Shown: positions 46,808-56,255, numbered from the stretch's first letter. The stretch is 64,000 bases of DNA from Sphaerospermopsis torques-reginae ITEP-024 (GCF_019598945.1 NZ_CP080598.1:4588001-4652000), one strand, 5' to 3'. Numbers and translations are program-made. The notes: a model not told the origin generated them from the sequence alone.

Positions 46808-47640
46808 ATTTTTTCACCTCCAAATATTCGCCTTTGAATGACAGTGATAGAAATGATTAAAGCTGCAAGTAAAAAAGCCACAGCAGCAGCATATCCTAAT
46901 TGTAAATTTCTAAATACAGCTTGATAAATTAATAATACCACCGTCAAAGTAGCATTATTTGGTCCACCAGTGCCACCGGAAAAAATATAAGATTGATCAA
47001 ATAATTGAAAAGTGCCAATTATGCCTACTGCTACCACAAACAAAGTCACTGGTTGTAATAAAGGAAGAGTAATATTAATAAACTGATCCCAAGCATTTGC
47101 ACCATCTAAATTGGCTGCTTCATAAAGTGTTTGGGGAATATCTTGTAAAGCTGCTAAATAAATCACCATATAAAAAGGCGCAGTTGACCAAATATTCATG
47201 ATCATAATGCCTTTTAATGCCACTTTTGGATCTCCTAACCAATTATAAGTAGGTAATCCCAAAAATGCCAGAAAATCATTTAGTAAACCATCGGTATTAT
47301 AAATCCACATAAAGATGAGTGTTAACACCGCAGATGATGTAACTGTGGGCAAAAAATAGAGGATTCGCCACCAGTTTTTACCCCGAATACCAGAATTTAA
47401 AGTAACTGCGAGAATTAAAGCGAAAATTGTTTGACTGGGGACAACAATTGCTGCATATTCGATTGTATTTTTGAGAGCAATTTTTAATTGTTCGTCTTCT
47501 ACCAAATGGGTGAAATTTCTCAAGCCAATAAGTTTATATTCAATACTACCTAAAAGTTGTACTTTGTGGAGGGAAAGAAAGACAGCGTAGAGGATGGGAA
47601 GGATAACGAAAGTAAGTAATATCAAAATAGCAGGGAGCAT
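46804..47640 (-). CDS. Carbohydrate ABC transporter permease (MalF family)
   Basis: Six membrane segments are seen, with the EAA loop (LYEAANLDGANAWDQFINITLPLLQP). The ATG at 47640 falls inside the first membrane segment. The frame continues upstream with homologous sequence (PEKVNENLAGYLF) to about 47709, where there is no ATG, GTG or TTG but a perfect GGAGG (47716-47720) 6 bases before a CTG. Translation therefore probably begins at that CTG or another unusual codon, giving ~301 residues. It overlaps the next permease by 4 bp. Confidence 0.88.
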   Translation of the reverse strand: MLPAILILLTFVILPILYAVFLSLHKVQLLGSIEYKLIGLRNFTHLVEDEQLKIALKNTIEYAAIVVPSQTIFALILAVTLNSGIRGKNWWRILYFLPTVTSSAVLTLIFMWIYNTDGLLNDFLAFLGLPTYNWLGDPKVALKGIMIMNIWSTAPFYMVIYLAALQDIPQTLYEAANLDGANAWDQFINITLPLLQPVTLFVVAVGIIGTFQLFDQSYIFSGGTGGPNNATLTVVLLIYQAVFRNLQLGYAAAVAFLLAALIISITVIQRRIFGGEKM

Positions 47641-47746
47641 GAAAAGATAACCTGCTAAGTTTTCGTTAACCTTTTCGGGTTGGTTGCGGGTTTGTCTGTT
47701 GATTCGCAGGTTCTACCTCCTATTCAATATTTTGTTCAGTGTATTT

Positions 47747-49129
47747 TCACAATAGCAGAAGGCAGAGCCTTTTCAACTGCATTCCCAGGTAGAACTTGGG
47801 AACGAGGGATTTTTTTATTAATGAACCACGAAGACACGAAGGACACGAAGAAGAGAAGAAGAGAAGAAGGAAAGAAGGAAAGAAGGAATCCATCATTTTC
47901 ATCTGCTGATTAGCATTATTTTGCGCTCTCAACATCGCCTGTTTTAAAGATTGTTCCCCCAATAAAGCACTTAAAAATTGATTCTCAAAATTATTAACAA
48001 TTACTGCTGGATATTTACCAAGTTGCCAAGGAGTAGCATCATCAAGACCTGCTACTAATGCAGACCTTAAATAATCTTGATCATAACCTAATTTATTGGC
48101 TACAGATTTGCGAGTTGGTAAAGCAAAACCTGTTACTGTCCACTTTTCCATTCCTTCTTTACCTGTCAAATAAGAAATTAATTCCCAAGCTGCTTTTTTA
48201 TGTTTTGTTTGTTTATTCATGACATAGGCAACAGTATAAACCATTGTGCCTTTTTGATTATTAATTTTGGGGACTTCTGCGGTAGCAAAATCTAACTGGG
48301 GAAAGGTTTCTTGCAGATAAGGAATAGCCCAATTTCCCTCAATTACCATTGCCACTTTACCTTGTCCAAACATATCTGTACCTGAACTCGCACCAACATC
48401 TGATGGTAAGGCTGATGTTTGATATTTTCGATATTGATCTATCACTAATTGTAAACCTTTTAAAGCTTTTTCACTAGCAAAGGTAGCATTACCATTTTCA
48501 TCAATTAACTTTCCGCCAAAAGCTTGAATTTTGTAAACATGGCGTGATATTGCTGGACTTTCTCCAAACCCGTATCTATTAAGTTTACCTGTTAATTTTT
48601 GAGAGTAACTTAATAATTCATCCCAAGTAGTTGGCGGTTTATTGAAACCTGATTTTTTAAAAGCTTTTTTGTTATAAAATAAAGCTAATGTAGAATAATC
48701 TTTAGGTATTCCATAAATATGGTTATGCTCTTTAAAAATTTCTAATAAATTTTTATCAAAATCTTGTAAATCAAATTTATCTGTGATGTAATTATTGAGA
48801 GGTTCTAAAACATTTTTACTTATCAAAAAAGGAGCTTCTACAGCATCTAAATAAAATACATCTGGTGCAGCTTCACCAATTAAGCGAGTTTTAATTACAT
48901 CCATATATTGATCAGAAATTAATTCATATTTAACTTTAATTTGGGGATGTTTGATTTCAAAATCTTGCAATACTTGTTTTAAAAGTTTTTGTTCTACAGG
49001 TGAACCACCCCAACCACTAAGTTTAATAGTAACTGCTGATTTGCTGGGTTGTAATTGGTGACAACTGATCACAATGATAGCCACTGTGATAATTAATATA
49101 CAGAATTTTAACCATTTGTATTTGTTCAT
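47747..49129 (-). CDS. Carbohydrate ABC transporter substrate-binding lipoprotein
   Basis: The signal ends in the lipobox VISC (Cys23), so the protein is membrane-anchored on the periplasmic side. The rest is a family-1 solute-binding fold: LSGWGGSPVEQKLLKQVLQDFE, DVFYLDAVEAP, FGQGKVAMVIEGNWAIP and PTRKSVANKLGY. The natural C-terminus seems to be near NANQQM. The last ~50 residues (DSFFPSFLLLFFSSSC..., LVPKFYLG...) are translations of two intergenic repeats, so the stop has moved. It is first in the operon before the two permeases, 38 bp from the likely start of the next gene. Confidence 0.88.
   Translation of the reverse strand: MNKYKWLKFCILIITVAIIVISCHQLQPSKSAVTIKLSGWGGSPVEQKLLKQVLQDFEIKHPQIKVKYELISDQYMDVIKTRLIGEAAPDVFYLDAVEAPFLISKNVLEPLNNYITDKFDLQDFDKNLLEIFKEHNHIYGIPKDYSTLALFYNKKAFKKSGFNKPPTTWDELLSYSQKLTGKLNRYGFGESPAISRHVYKIQAFGGKLIDENGNATFASEKALKGLQLVIDQYRKYQTSALPSDVGASSGTDMFGQGKVAMVIEGNWAIPYLQETFPQLDFATAEVPKINNQKGTMVYTVAYVMNKQTKHKKAAWELISYLTGKEGMEKWTVTGFALPTRKSVANKLGYDQDYLRSALVAGLDDATPWQLGKYPAVIVNNFENQFLSALLGEQSLKQAMLRAQNNANQQMKMMDSFFPSFLLLFFSSSCPSCLRGSLIKKSLVPKFYLGMQLKRLCLLLL
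47781..47880. repeat. Hairpin half-element plus CACGAAGGACACGAAG repeat inside the binding-protein 3' end
   Basis: A GCATTCCCAGGT-AGA-ACTTGGGAACGAG hairpin (47789-47816) belongs to the structured-repeat family of 28835. It is followed by CGAAGACACGAAGGACACGAA and AAGAAGGAAAGAAGGAA-type repeats. Both are read as protein on the reverse strand. Confidence 0.7.
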
Positions 49130-49176
49130 GGACAGATAAAAGTTTTTATTTTCTCATTTATAGATGCTGTAACTCC

Positions 49177-49339
49177 GGGAGCATCCCAATGAAATAAAAA
49201 ATGACCGCAGCAACACTAAAAAATCTCTTAAACTCTCTTACCTTTGTGTCCTTTGCGCCCTTTGCGGTTCAATCATATTAAGCTTTGGGGCATATTATTT
49301 CCATAGACAAAAATGAATTTACACATTTGGGATGATCCC
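49177..49339. mobile_element. MITE (GGGAGCATCCCAA family), copy 3
   Basis: This 163-bp element has termini GGGAGCATCCCAA and TTTGGGATGATCCC and flanking octamers gtaactcc / gtaactca (7 of 8 identical). It is closest in sequence to copy 2. It lies in the divergent region between the sugar transporter operon and the MFS gene. Confidence 0.82.
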
Positions 49340-49457
49340 GTAACTCAAGACTCATCTTTAAGCAGTATGAATTTTTATTGAGAAATGGTATATAGAAGAA
49401 CAAACAACTATTATTAACTGAAATTTTACTCATTTCGTCACCGCTAGACGATAGTTT

Positions 49458-50858
49458 ATGGACTCGGTTAAAGTTGAAATATCTACTTCTTTAAATCTGG
49501 AAATTCCTCAGATTGATTCATTAAACAATGTTCTACGTTCTGAATCTAAATCTAGCTCTCGTTTTCCTAAAAATGCGATTCGTACCAGTTTACAAGCTTC
49601 TACTTTAGATGCTATTTTTGCCACAATTTTTTCTATTACTGCTGGGGGAATTTTACTGAGTAATTTTTTGGTAGAATTAGATGCTAGTCCGGTAATTTTT
49701 GGGATGCTTTCTTCAATTCCCATGCTAGTAAATCTCATTCAGCCTTTAGGTGCTTATATCTCAGAACGCACTACTAGCAGGTTTCAATATTCGGCGCTGG
49801 TTTATGGAATTTCTCGCCTATTTTGGCTGTTTTTAGTAATAGGAATTATCTGTAAGAGTTGGGGATTGATCAATTCTCAGCAGTTGGTGATATTAACGCT
49901 GGTAATTGTCTTTTTTAGTCATCTTGTTGGGGGTTTGGGATGTGCATCTTGGATGAGTTGGTTAGCAATTATTGTTCCTAAAAGGTTACGGGGTAGATAT
50001 TTTGGAATACGTAATAGTGCGGCCAGTTTAACTAATTTGTTATGTGTTCCTTTGGCGGGTTTTGCTGTTTCTCATTGGTTTGGGGGAACTCTCCAAGGTT
50101 ATGGGTTGGTTTTGTTTGTGGGGATTTTATTTGGGTTAGTTAGTTTAGGTTGTCAGTATTTTAAAATTGATGTTAATCCCCAATTACAAAATACTTATAT
50201 AGAAGTTACGCGAAATAAAGACAATGTAGGGGTAATTCATGAATTACCCCTACCCAAGAATAAGGAAAATGATCAAAATTCCCATTTTTGGATATTTTTA
50301 CTGTATTTCAGTTTATGGATGTTGGCTTTTAATCTTTGCGCCCCTTTTGTAAATCTTTATCTGCTGGAAACTTTAAATATAGATGTGGGTTGGGTGACTG
50401 TTTACAGCAGTCTGCAAGCAGGAGCAAATTTGTTAATGGTGGTTTTTTGGGGTAAGTTAGCAGATAAATTAGGAAATCGTCCGATTTTGATATTTGTGGG
50501 GATTATTGTTGCAGTTACGCCTTTATTTTGGTTTGGAATTGGTAACAGAAATTTAGATATTTGGTTGTGGCTACCACTATTACATATTTTTATCGGTGGT
50601 ACTGGTGCTGCGGTGGATTTATGTAATAACAATTTGCAGATTGGTGTTACACCAGTCAGAAATCAATCTATTTATTTTGCGATCGCTGCTGCTATTGCCG
50701 GTGTAACTGGTGCTTTAGGGACAACTATCGGCGGTTTTATCGCCCAATCTCCCCATTTTGGCGGTTTATTAGGTTTATTTGCCCTTTCTAGCATTTGCAG
50801 ACTAGCAGCATTGATCCCGCTTGTATTCATTAGGGAACAGGTGACAGGTGACAGGTGA
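49458..50858 (+). CDS. MFS transporter
   Basis: The 466-residue protein has about 12 membrane segments in two halves. Motif-A-like loops are LGAYISERTTSRFQYS and WGKLADKLGNRP. The substrate cannot be inferred. The central cytoplasmic loop (~residues 253-270) contains VGVIHELPLP, which is encoded by a perfect 28-bp palindrome at 50226-50253 that has inserted in frame. The C-terminus (QVTGDR) and the TGA stop are supplied by a CAGGTGA array, so the ancestral end is probably IREQ or slightly longer. The ATG at 49458 leaves a ~40-residue soluble N-terminus. Confidence 0.85.
   Translation: MDSVKVEISTSLNLEIPQIDSLNNVLRSESKSSSRFPKNAIRTSLQASTLDAIFATIFSITAGGILLSNFLVELDASPVIFGMLSSIPMLVNLIQPLGAYISERTTSRFQYSALVYGISRLFWLFLVIGIICKSWGLINSQQLVILTLVIVFFSHLVGGLGCASWMSWLAIIVPKRLRGRYFGIRNSAASLTNLLCVPLAGFAVSHWFGGTLQGYGLVLFVGILFGLVSLGCQYFKIDVNPQLQNTYIEVTRNKDNVGVIHELPLPKNKENDQNSHFWIFLLYFSLWMLAFNLCAPFVNLYLLETLNIDVGWVTVYSSLQAGANLLMVVFWGKLADKLGNRPILIFVGIIVAVTPLFWFGIGNRNLDIWLWLPLLHIFIGGTGAAVDLCNNNLQIGVTPVRNQSIYFAIAAAIAGVTGALGTTIGGFIAQSPHFGGLLGLFALSSICRLAALIPLVFIREQVTGDR
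50226..50253. repeat. Perfect 28-bp palindrome within a coding sequence
   Basis: The arms are GTAGGGGTAATTCA and TGAATTACCCCTAC. The outer GTAGGGG/CCCCTAC is shared with the intergenic palindromes at 6866 and 56256. In the MFS frame it reads NVGVIHELPLP. Confidence 0.9.
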
Positions 50859-50920
50859 CAGGTGACAGTAGAGATGGGGAAGCAGGGTAAGCAGGGTAAG
50901 CAGGGGAAGCAGGGGAAGAT
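50835..50920. repeat. CAGGTGA array followed by GGGTAAGCA units
   Basis: Four CAGGTGA units overlap the end of the MFS gene. They are followed by GGGTAAGCA and GGGGAAGCA nonamers, the complement of the TTCCCCTGC family at 11291. CACCAAT heptamers then run to the 3' end of accD. Confidence 0.85.
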
Positions 50921-50956
50921 TAAGAACCCAATCACCAATCACCAATCACCAATCAC

Positions 50957-51907
50957 CTACTCTACACCAGTAGAAGTTAATGTCATTGTTTCCCACAAAA
51001 CCATGTTAGGTGCGGTGGGCATGGGTTGGTGTAAAGATATTAACTGTGCCAATGTATTCTTTAACTGAGTGCGGGGAACAATTTCATCTACAAAACCATG
51101 CTTGAGTAAGTCTTCGGCGGTTTGGAAATCTTCGGGTAGTTTTTCCCGCAGGGTTTGTTCAATAACTCGTCTGCCGGCAAAACCGATGGTGGCTTTGGGT
51201 TCGGCGATGATGATATCACCCAACATGGCAAAACTAGCGGTAACGCCTCCGGTGGTGGGATTTGTTAAGACGGGAATGTATAATAAACGAGCATCTTGAT
51301 GGCGTTGTAAAGCACCGGAAATTTTCGCCATTTGCATTAAGGACAACATTCCTTCCTGCATTCTCGCACCACCAGAGGTACAAACGATAACGACAGGATA
51401 GCGGCGTTGTGTAGCTTGTTCTATTAAACGAGTGAGTTTTTCACCGACAACAGAACCCATACTACCACCCATAAAACGGAAGTCCATGACTCCTAAAGCG
51501 ATGGGTAAACCGTTAATTTGCCCTAAACCGGTTTTTACTGCGTCTATTAAACCGACTTTTTCCTGAGTTTCCCGGATGCGATCGCTGTAGGGTTTGCGAT
51601 CGCGGAATCCTAAAGGATCAGTGGGACGCAAATTTTCATCTATGGGTTTCCAAGTATTTGCATCAATTAACTGACGGATACGTTCATCACTATCGACTCG
51701 GTTATGATGACCGCATTCTGCACAAACCATTTGATTAGCTTTTAGGTCTTTAGCATAAGCCAAAACACCACATTTCGGGCATTTGTGCCACAAACCATCG
51801 GCTATTTCCCGTTCTTGTTTTTCTAAATTGGGAGATCCTGATTTACGACGATTTGCAAACCAATCAAATAAAGACTTTAAACCGCGTGATTCTTCGTTGT
51901 TTGCCAT
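50957..51907 (-). CDS. accD: Acetyl-CoA carboxylase carboxyltransferase subunit beta
   Basis: The N-terminal zinc ribbon has Cys43/46 and Cys62/65. The crotonase-fold carboxyltransferase domain follows with [44 protein letters not shown] and [11 protein letters not shown]. With AccA it transfers CO2 from biotin to acetyl-CoA, the committed step of fatty-acid synthesis, in the cytoplasm. Length (316) is normal. The gene stands alone, as is common in cyanobacteria. Tandem repeats lie at its 3' end but outside the conserved domain. Confidence 0.97.
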   Translation of the reverse strand: MANNEESRGLKSLFDWFANRRKSGSPNLEKQEREIADGLWHKCPKCGVLAYAKDLKANQMVCAECGHHNRVDSDERIRQLIDANTWKPIDENLRPTDPLGFRDRKPYSDRIRETQEKVGLIDAVKTGLGQINGLPIALGVMDFRFMGGSMGSVVGEKLTRLIEQATQRRYPVVIVCTSGGARMQEGMLSLMQMAKISGALQRHQDARLLYIPVLTNPTTGGVTASFAMLGDIIIAEPKATIGFAGRRVIEQTLREKLPEDFQTAEDLLKHGFVDEIVPRTQLKNTLAQLISLHQPMPTAPNMVLWETMTLTSTGVE

Positions 51908-52224
51908 TTTTATTGTTATTTAAGTAGGTATGAGATGTCAAAAAATAGGTCAATCAATTTGGGATTTTAGACTTTAGACTTTAGACTTTAGATTTTAGAT
52001 TTCAGATTGACGCTATGAAAATAGCTTTATATTTTTTTAGGGGTAATATCAATTTATAAGCTAATATTACCAAAATATAAAGAATAAATGCAGTAATTGA
52101 GGTTACAGTTATGGAGGAGGTTGATTATTATTGATGAGGTAATAGGTGAATAAGTTTGTTTTGTAAGTTTTGTAAATTTTGATGAGAATTTTCAATTGTT
52201 TAATTGTTGTTTAAGTTGTCTCTG
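51908..52224. other. Gap with GACTTTA heptamer repeats
   Basis: GACTTTA/GATTTTA units lie at 51964-52005, upstream of accD. The remainder is AT-rich and holds no gene. Confidence 0.5.
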
Positions 52225-53046
52225 TCAAGATACTGGTAGCACTAGGCGCAGGTAGTAAGACAAAATCATTTCACCGCTAAAAACAGCAATTACCGCCCCC
52301 AAAGCTAAGAAAGGACCAAAAGGCATTCTTTGTCCCATTTGATGACGTGAGAGCATAATTGCACCTCCACCTATTAATACTCCCAAAAAACAGGCCATAA
52401 AACTAGCTATTAGTAGATGTTTCCAACCTAACCAAGCGCCCATCATCGCTGCTAGTTTCCCATCACCTGCACCCATGACGGGTTTTCCATAGGCTAGATA
52501 ACCTAAAATTGAGATGCTATCAAACAGCCATAAGCCCAAGACTGTACCACCTATACCGAACATTAGCTGATTGATCCCACCCACCCAGCTATTTTCTGTT
52601 AAAAAACCTAAACCCATTTGAAAAACTAAGCCCAATACCAATCCCGACTTGGTAAGTTGACCAGGTAAAATCATTGTATCCCAGTCTATAAGAGATAGAG
52701 CTAATAACCAACTACAAAAAGCCCAATAACCAACTGTTAAGGCTGAAAATTGAAATACCCAAAATACTATTAAAAATATAATTCCCGTTATCGCCTCTAC
52801 TACAGGATAACGGGGAGAAATTTTGGTGTGACAATAACGACATCTTCCTTTTAACCACAACCAACCAAACACAGGTACGTTATCATAAGCTTTTAATTGG
52901 TTTAAGCATTTAGGACAGCGAGAAGGTGGCCAAAGTAAGGATAATCCCGCAGGTAGGCGATAAACTACAACATTGATAAAGCTACCAATAGCAGCCCCCA
53001 AAGCGAAGACAATGATACTAGCAGGGACGAAAATCAATGTGTCCAT
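52225..53046 (-). CDS. pilD: Prepilin leader peptidase / N-methyltransferase
   Basis: The 273-residue membrane protein carries two CxxC pairs (Cys44/47 and Cys69/72) of the methyltransferase loop. The two catalytic aspartates of the A24 peptidase family are in LIDWDTMILP (~121-123) and GAGDGK (Asp195). It cleaves and methylates type IV prepilins at the inner membrane and is needed for motility and DNA uptake. About eight membrane segments are present. The ATG at 53046 is the first of the conserved start. No other pilus gene lies in the window. Confidence 0.95.
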   Translation of the reverse strand: MDTLIFVPASIIVFALGAAIGSFINVVVYRLPAGLSLLWPPSRCPKCLNQLKAYDNVPVFGWLWLKGRCRYCHTKISPRYPVVEAITGIIFLIVFWVFQFSALTVGYWAFCSWLLALSLIDWDTMILPGQLTKSGLVLGLVFQMGLGFLTENSWVGGINQLMFGIGGTVLGLWLFDSISILGYLAYGKPVMGAGDGKLAAMMGAWLGWKHLLIASFMACFLGVLIGGGAIMLSRHQMGQRMPFGPFLALGAVIAVFSGEMILSYYLRLVLPVS

Positions 53047-53162
53047 ATTGTCATTAGTTATGAGTCAGTAGTTTTTAGTCATTGGGCATTGGGCATTGGT
53101 AAAAATTTTTTCTTCCTACCTCCTCTACCCCTACCTATTCCCTATTCCCTATTCCCTATTCC

Positions 53163-53423
53163 CTAATACATATACGATTCTATTTGTTGTAAAGGTATAA
53201 AACATTCCTGTGGTAAGAGAATCGGTTGCTGAGTAAAAATTACTTTACCTCGATGAGTGACGCGACTAATTGCTACTCCTGAAGCTTGCCCCACAATTTC
53301 AGGATGTACCTCACAGTAGGTATAGTAAATTTGCCCAGCGGCTTTGATCACGGTGGGATCTACCAAAGGGGTTTGGTTTGGTGGGGTGGTGAAATTTCCC
53401 TGTCCTTGTCGTGAAGCGTACAC
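53163..53423 (-). CDS. Conserved small cyanobacterial protein
   Basis: An 86-residue protein starting at a GTG (53423). It has no membrane segment and no recognised motif (QIYYTYCEVHPEIVGQASGVAISRVTHRGKVIF is its most distinctive stretch, described here only in part as CEVHPEIVGQ). The compact, soluble appearance and two cysteines suggest a real protein. It lies between leuB and pilD on the same strand, about 90 bp after leuB. Confidence 0.55.
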   Translation of the reverse strand: MYASRQGQGNFTTPPNQTPLVDPTVIKAAGQIYYTYCEVHPEIVGQASGVAISRVTHRGKVIFTQQPILLPQECFIPLQQIESYMY

Positions 53424-53513
53424 TATTAGTTGTTATGTTATTGATAGATTTGCTTCTAGTGTATCTGAAACTTTTAGCAAAAAACGCTAAAATTTTCTTC
53501 TAGTACAATCAAA

Positions 53514-54611
53514 CTATTTTGTTTCCTTTGTTTCCAGAATTTTCATTAAAGCTTCACCCATTGCGCGACAACCTAAAAGATTCATTCCTGGGGACATAAT
53601 ATCTCCTGTGCGATCGCCTTGTTGTAAAACCTGTAACACTGCATTTTCTATCATATCCGCTGCTGCTGGTTGGTCTAAATCATAACGTAACATCATGGCT
53701 GCACTTAATACCTGTGCTAAGGGGTTGGCTTTATCTTGTCCGGCTATATCCGGGGCTGAACCGTGAACAGGTTCATATACACCTGGTCCAGAAGCTCCCA
53801 AACTAGCAGAAGGTAACATTCCTATACTACCAGTTAACATGGCCGCAGCATCGGAAAGAATATCACCGAACAAGTTACCAGTAACGATTGTATCAAATTG
53901 TTTGGGGGCGCGGACTAATTGCATGGCGGCATTATCTACATATAAATGTGATAATTCTACGTCAGGATATTCTGAAGCCAGCTTAGTCATTTTCTCCCGC
54001 CAAAGTTGAGATACATCTAATACATTGGCTTTATCCACAGAACAAAGTTTTCCGCCGCGTTTTTGGGCTGTTTCAAAGGCAACTTTACCAATTCTCTCAA
54101 TTTCTGATTCGCTGTAAACCATCGTATTTACACCACGTCTTTCTCCAGTTTCAGTAACAAAAATACCTTTAGGTTTACCGAAATAAATCCCTCCAGTGAG
54201 TTCCCGCACTACCATAATATCCACACCTTCGACGACTTCTTTTTTTAAGGTGGAAGCGTCTATCAGTTGGGGGATGATTTTTGCAGGTCGTAAATTTGCA
54301 AAGAGTTCTAAACCTGCTCTTAATCCTAATAAACCAGCTTCAGGACGTTTATCAGAGGGTAAAGTGTCCCATTTATAACCACCGATAGCAGCGAGCAATA
54401 CTGAATCACTGCTGCGACAAGTTTCTAATGTTGCAGATGGTAGGGGTTCACCGGTTTCATCTATCGCTGCACCACCGATGAGGGCGGTTTGAAAGTCAAA
54501 GTTCAAATCAAAGCGTTTAGCGACGACTTTTAGCACGTCCACTGCAACGGCCATGATTTCGGGTCCAATACCATCTCCGGGAAGTAGGGTAATACGGTAG
54601 TTTTTTGTCAT
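53514..54611 (-). CDS. leuB: 3-isopropylmalate dehydrogenase
   Basis: The 365-residue enzyme shows [11 protein letters not shown] at the start, [21 protein letters not shown], the tyrosine site [18 protein letters not shown], and the Asp/Gly-rich active-site signature [37 protein letters not shown] binds NAD. It oxidises and decarboxylates 3-isopropylmalate to 2-ketoisocaproate in leucine synthesis, in the cytoplasm. Length is normal. A TTTTAGC / GCTAAAA hairpin follows at 53472-53492. No other leu gene is nearby. Confidence 0.97.
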   Translation of the reverse strand: MTKNYRITLLPGDGIGPEIMAVAVDVLKVVAKRFDLNFDFQTALIGGAAIDETGEPLPSATLETCRSSDSVLLAAIGGYKWDTLPSDKRPEAGLLGLRAGLELFANLRPAKIIPQLIDASTLKKEVVEGVDIMVVRELTGGIYFGKPKGIFVTETGERRGVNTMVYSESEIERIGKVAFETAQKRGGKLCSVDKANVLDVSQLWREKMTKLASEYPDVELSHLYVDNAAMQLVRAPKQFDTIVTGNLFGDILSDAAAMLTGSIGMLPSASLGASGPGVYEPVHGSAPDIAGQDKANPLAQVLSAAMMLRYDLDQPAAADMIENAVLQVLQQGDRTGDIMSPGMNLLGCRAMGEALMKILETKETK

Positions 54612-54732
54612 GGTTGAGTTAATGGGTGTTTGTTTGCAGATTCATTATCATACCAGTGAGTAGTCAGTTTTTGATATCTCACGCAAAGACGCAAAGACGC
54701 AAAGGAAGAACGCAAAAGGCATGGTAAAATAT

Positions 54733-54803
54733 ATGAGAACTTCTTTTATTTTCAATTTCTATCAATTTCCATCTGGTGTGACGTACTCTCCCAGTTGTGC
54801 GAA
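54733..54803. repeat. Direct repeat, copy 1: remnant of the ZorB-like gene 3' end
   Basis: About 70 bp match 55450-55518 with four or five differences. On the reverse strand it still encodes FAQLGEYVTPDGN and a stop, the end of the OmpA-type gene. The rest of the gap 54612-54925 holds CGCAAAGACGCAAAGACGC-type repeats and AACGCAGATAAACGCAGAT units. Confidence 0.8.
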
Positions 54804-54925
54804 ATTTTATCACTATAATTTAACGCAGATAAACGCAGATAAACACAGATAAAATTTCAAAATAGCGGTAATAGTATGAATTTATGTTATTCTCAATGTA
54901 GAAAATAAACCGGAGGCTACTAAAA

Positions 54926-55426
54926 ATGACCCAAGAATTAATAGACCTCAGAAACAGTATTTTACAAGGAAATTATACAGAAGCTTTAGCAATTGTAGAT
55001 GAATTAGAAGGAATGAGTAAAAAAGCAACAATCAGACAAATTAAATCATTTTTAAAAATTCTACTCATTCATATAATTAAAAATCAAATAGAAAAAAGAT
55101 TAACAAATTCTTGGATGGCTTCTATTCGTAATTCAATTAGAGAAATTCAAGAAATCAATCTCAAAGAAAACAAAAAATCCTATTACATCAATGAAGATGA
55201 ATGGGAAAATTTAATAGAAGAATCAGTTATAGAAGATGCGATCGCAGATGCTAGTTTAGAAATAATGAACGGTAAATATACTCGTTCTCAACTATCAACT
55301 ATAATAAATAGAAAGCAAGTTATCAACTCAGCAATTACATTTTTATATCTCACTTATACCTATTCACCCAAAGAATTACCAGCTATCATGGATGATTATT
55401 TAAGTCAGTTAACAGCAGATATTTAA
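54926..55426 (+). CDS. DUF29-like protein
   Basis: The 166-residue helical protein resembles the cyanobacterial DUF29 family: a central block FLKILLIHIIKNQIEKRLTN with SWMASIRNSIREI, which in DUF29 reads like a helix-turn-helix hairpin. Function is unknown. GGAGG lies 11 bases before the ATG. The gene is bracketed by a ~70-bp direct repeat that is part of the neighbouring OmpA-type gene, so it appears to have been inserted or to have moved in with a duplication. Confidence 0.6.
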   Translation: MTQELIDLRNSILQGNYTEALAIVDELEGMSKKATIRQIKSFLKILLIHIIKNQIEKRLTNSWMASIRNSIREIQEINLKENKKSYYINEDEWENLIEESVIEDAIADASLEIMNGKYTRSQLSTIINRKQVINSAITFLYLTYTYSPKELPAIMDDYLSQLTADI

Positions 55427-55449
55427 AATATATTTAAATTTGCACATAG

Positions 55450-55518
55450 ATGAGAACTGCTTTTATTTTCAATTTTTATCAATTTTCATCTGGTGTGACG
55501 TACTCTCCCAGTTGTGCA
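55450..55518. repeat. Direct repeat, copy 2: 3' end of the ZorB-like gene
   Basis: Matches 54733-54803. It spans the last ~13 codons and the downstream ~30 bp of the OmpA-type gene. Confidence 0.8.
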
Positions 55519-56210
55519 AATCTGATTTCTATTCTTCTGCGTTTACTTCTGGTTGCTGGATCTTTTCTCGTATTGTTTTTAGCAAATCCTTGATTTTCTG
55601 GTAAAAATAATTGTGCTGCTGAATATGCTCTAAATTGGACTTTTTTAAACCTTGATAATTTGGTTTGATTTTGCGCTTTTTGCAATTCTTTGACTACTGA
55701 TAATGCTCGCATTAAACCTAAATCAGCATTAGAACGAGGACATAAAGTGTTAATATTTTGATTACCTGTGGCAACATTTTCTAGGTGATTATCTAAAGGT
55801 TTTGATGTTTGATTATTGGGTTTATTACAGTTGAGAAAATTTACTGGTTGATCATCTGTATGACCTATAATTTCTAGTACCTCAGTTTCATTATTACATT
55901 GTTCTTGTTGAGAAAGGGTTTCTTCAATTAATTTTAATATTTTTCCAGGTTGGTTATTTTCCAAGATATCACTTTTTAAGTTATTTGGTAAAACTGCACT
56001 CCCTGAGTCAAAACTATATTGTTCAGAAGGAAGGTTAATAATTTTCGGTTCACAAACTATCCCTGGTGGTTTTGGTGGTTTTTTTTGAGATACCACAAAT
56101 ACTAATAATAAGGTAATAATCATAAATGCGTTAGACATTAAATCTGTAAAGGATGTCCAAATTGTAAAGGTTTCGCTATTATTAGAATGATTGCGATTTC
56201 TTCTTTGCAT
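55479..56210 (-). CDS. ZorB/MotB-like OmpA-family peptidoglycan-binding stator protein
   Basis: A single membrane segment at residues ~24-41 begins with an Asp (Asp23, WTSFTDLMSNAF), in the place of the proton-carrying Asp of MotB/ZorB. An OmpA-like domain follows: LEIIGHTDDQP, then a long low-complexity insertion (~130-150), ADLGLMRALSVVKEL (OmpA peptidoglycan motif) and RSKRRRIEIRF. It should anchor the channel to the cell wall. It lies 94 bp downstream of the channel gene on the same strand with a palindrome in between. It differs from flagellar MotB in that no flagellar genes exist in cyanobacteria. Confidence 0.78.
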   Translation of the reverse strand: MQRRNRNHSNNSETFTIWTSFTDLMSNAFMIITLLLVFVVSQKKPPKPPGIVCEPKIINLPSEQYSFDSGSAVLPNNLKSDILENNQPGKILKLIEETLSQQEQCNNETEVLEIIGHTDDQPVNFLNCNKPNNQTSKPLDNHLENVATGNQNINTLCPRSNADLGLMRALSVVKELQKAQNQTKLSRFKKVQFRAYSAAQLFLPENQGFAKNNTRKDPATRSKRRRIEIRFAQLGEYVTPDEN

Positions 56211-56255
56211 ATCTATATTGATGTTAAATGATGATTATTTTGTAGAGGTTTAAAT

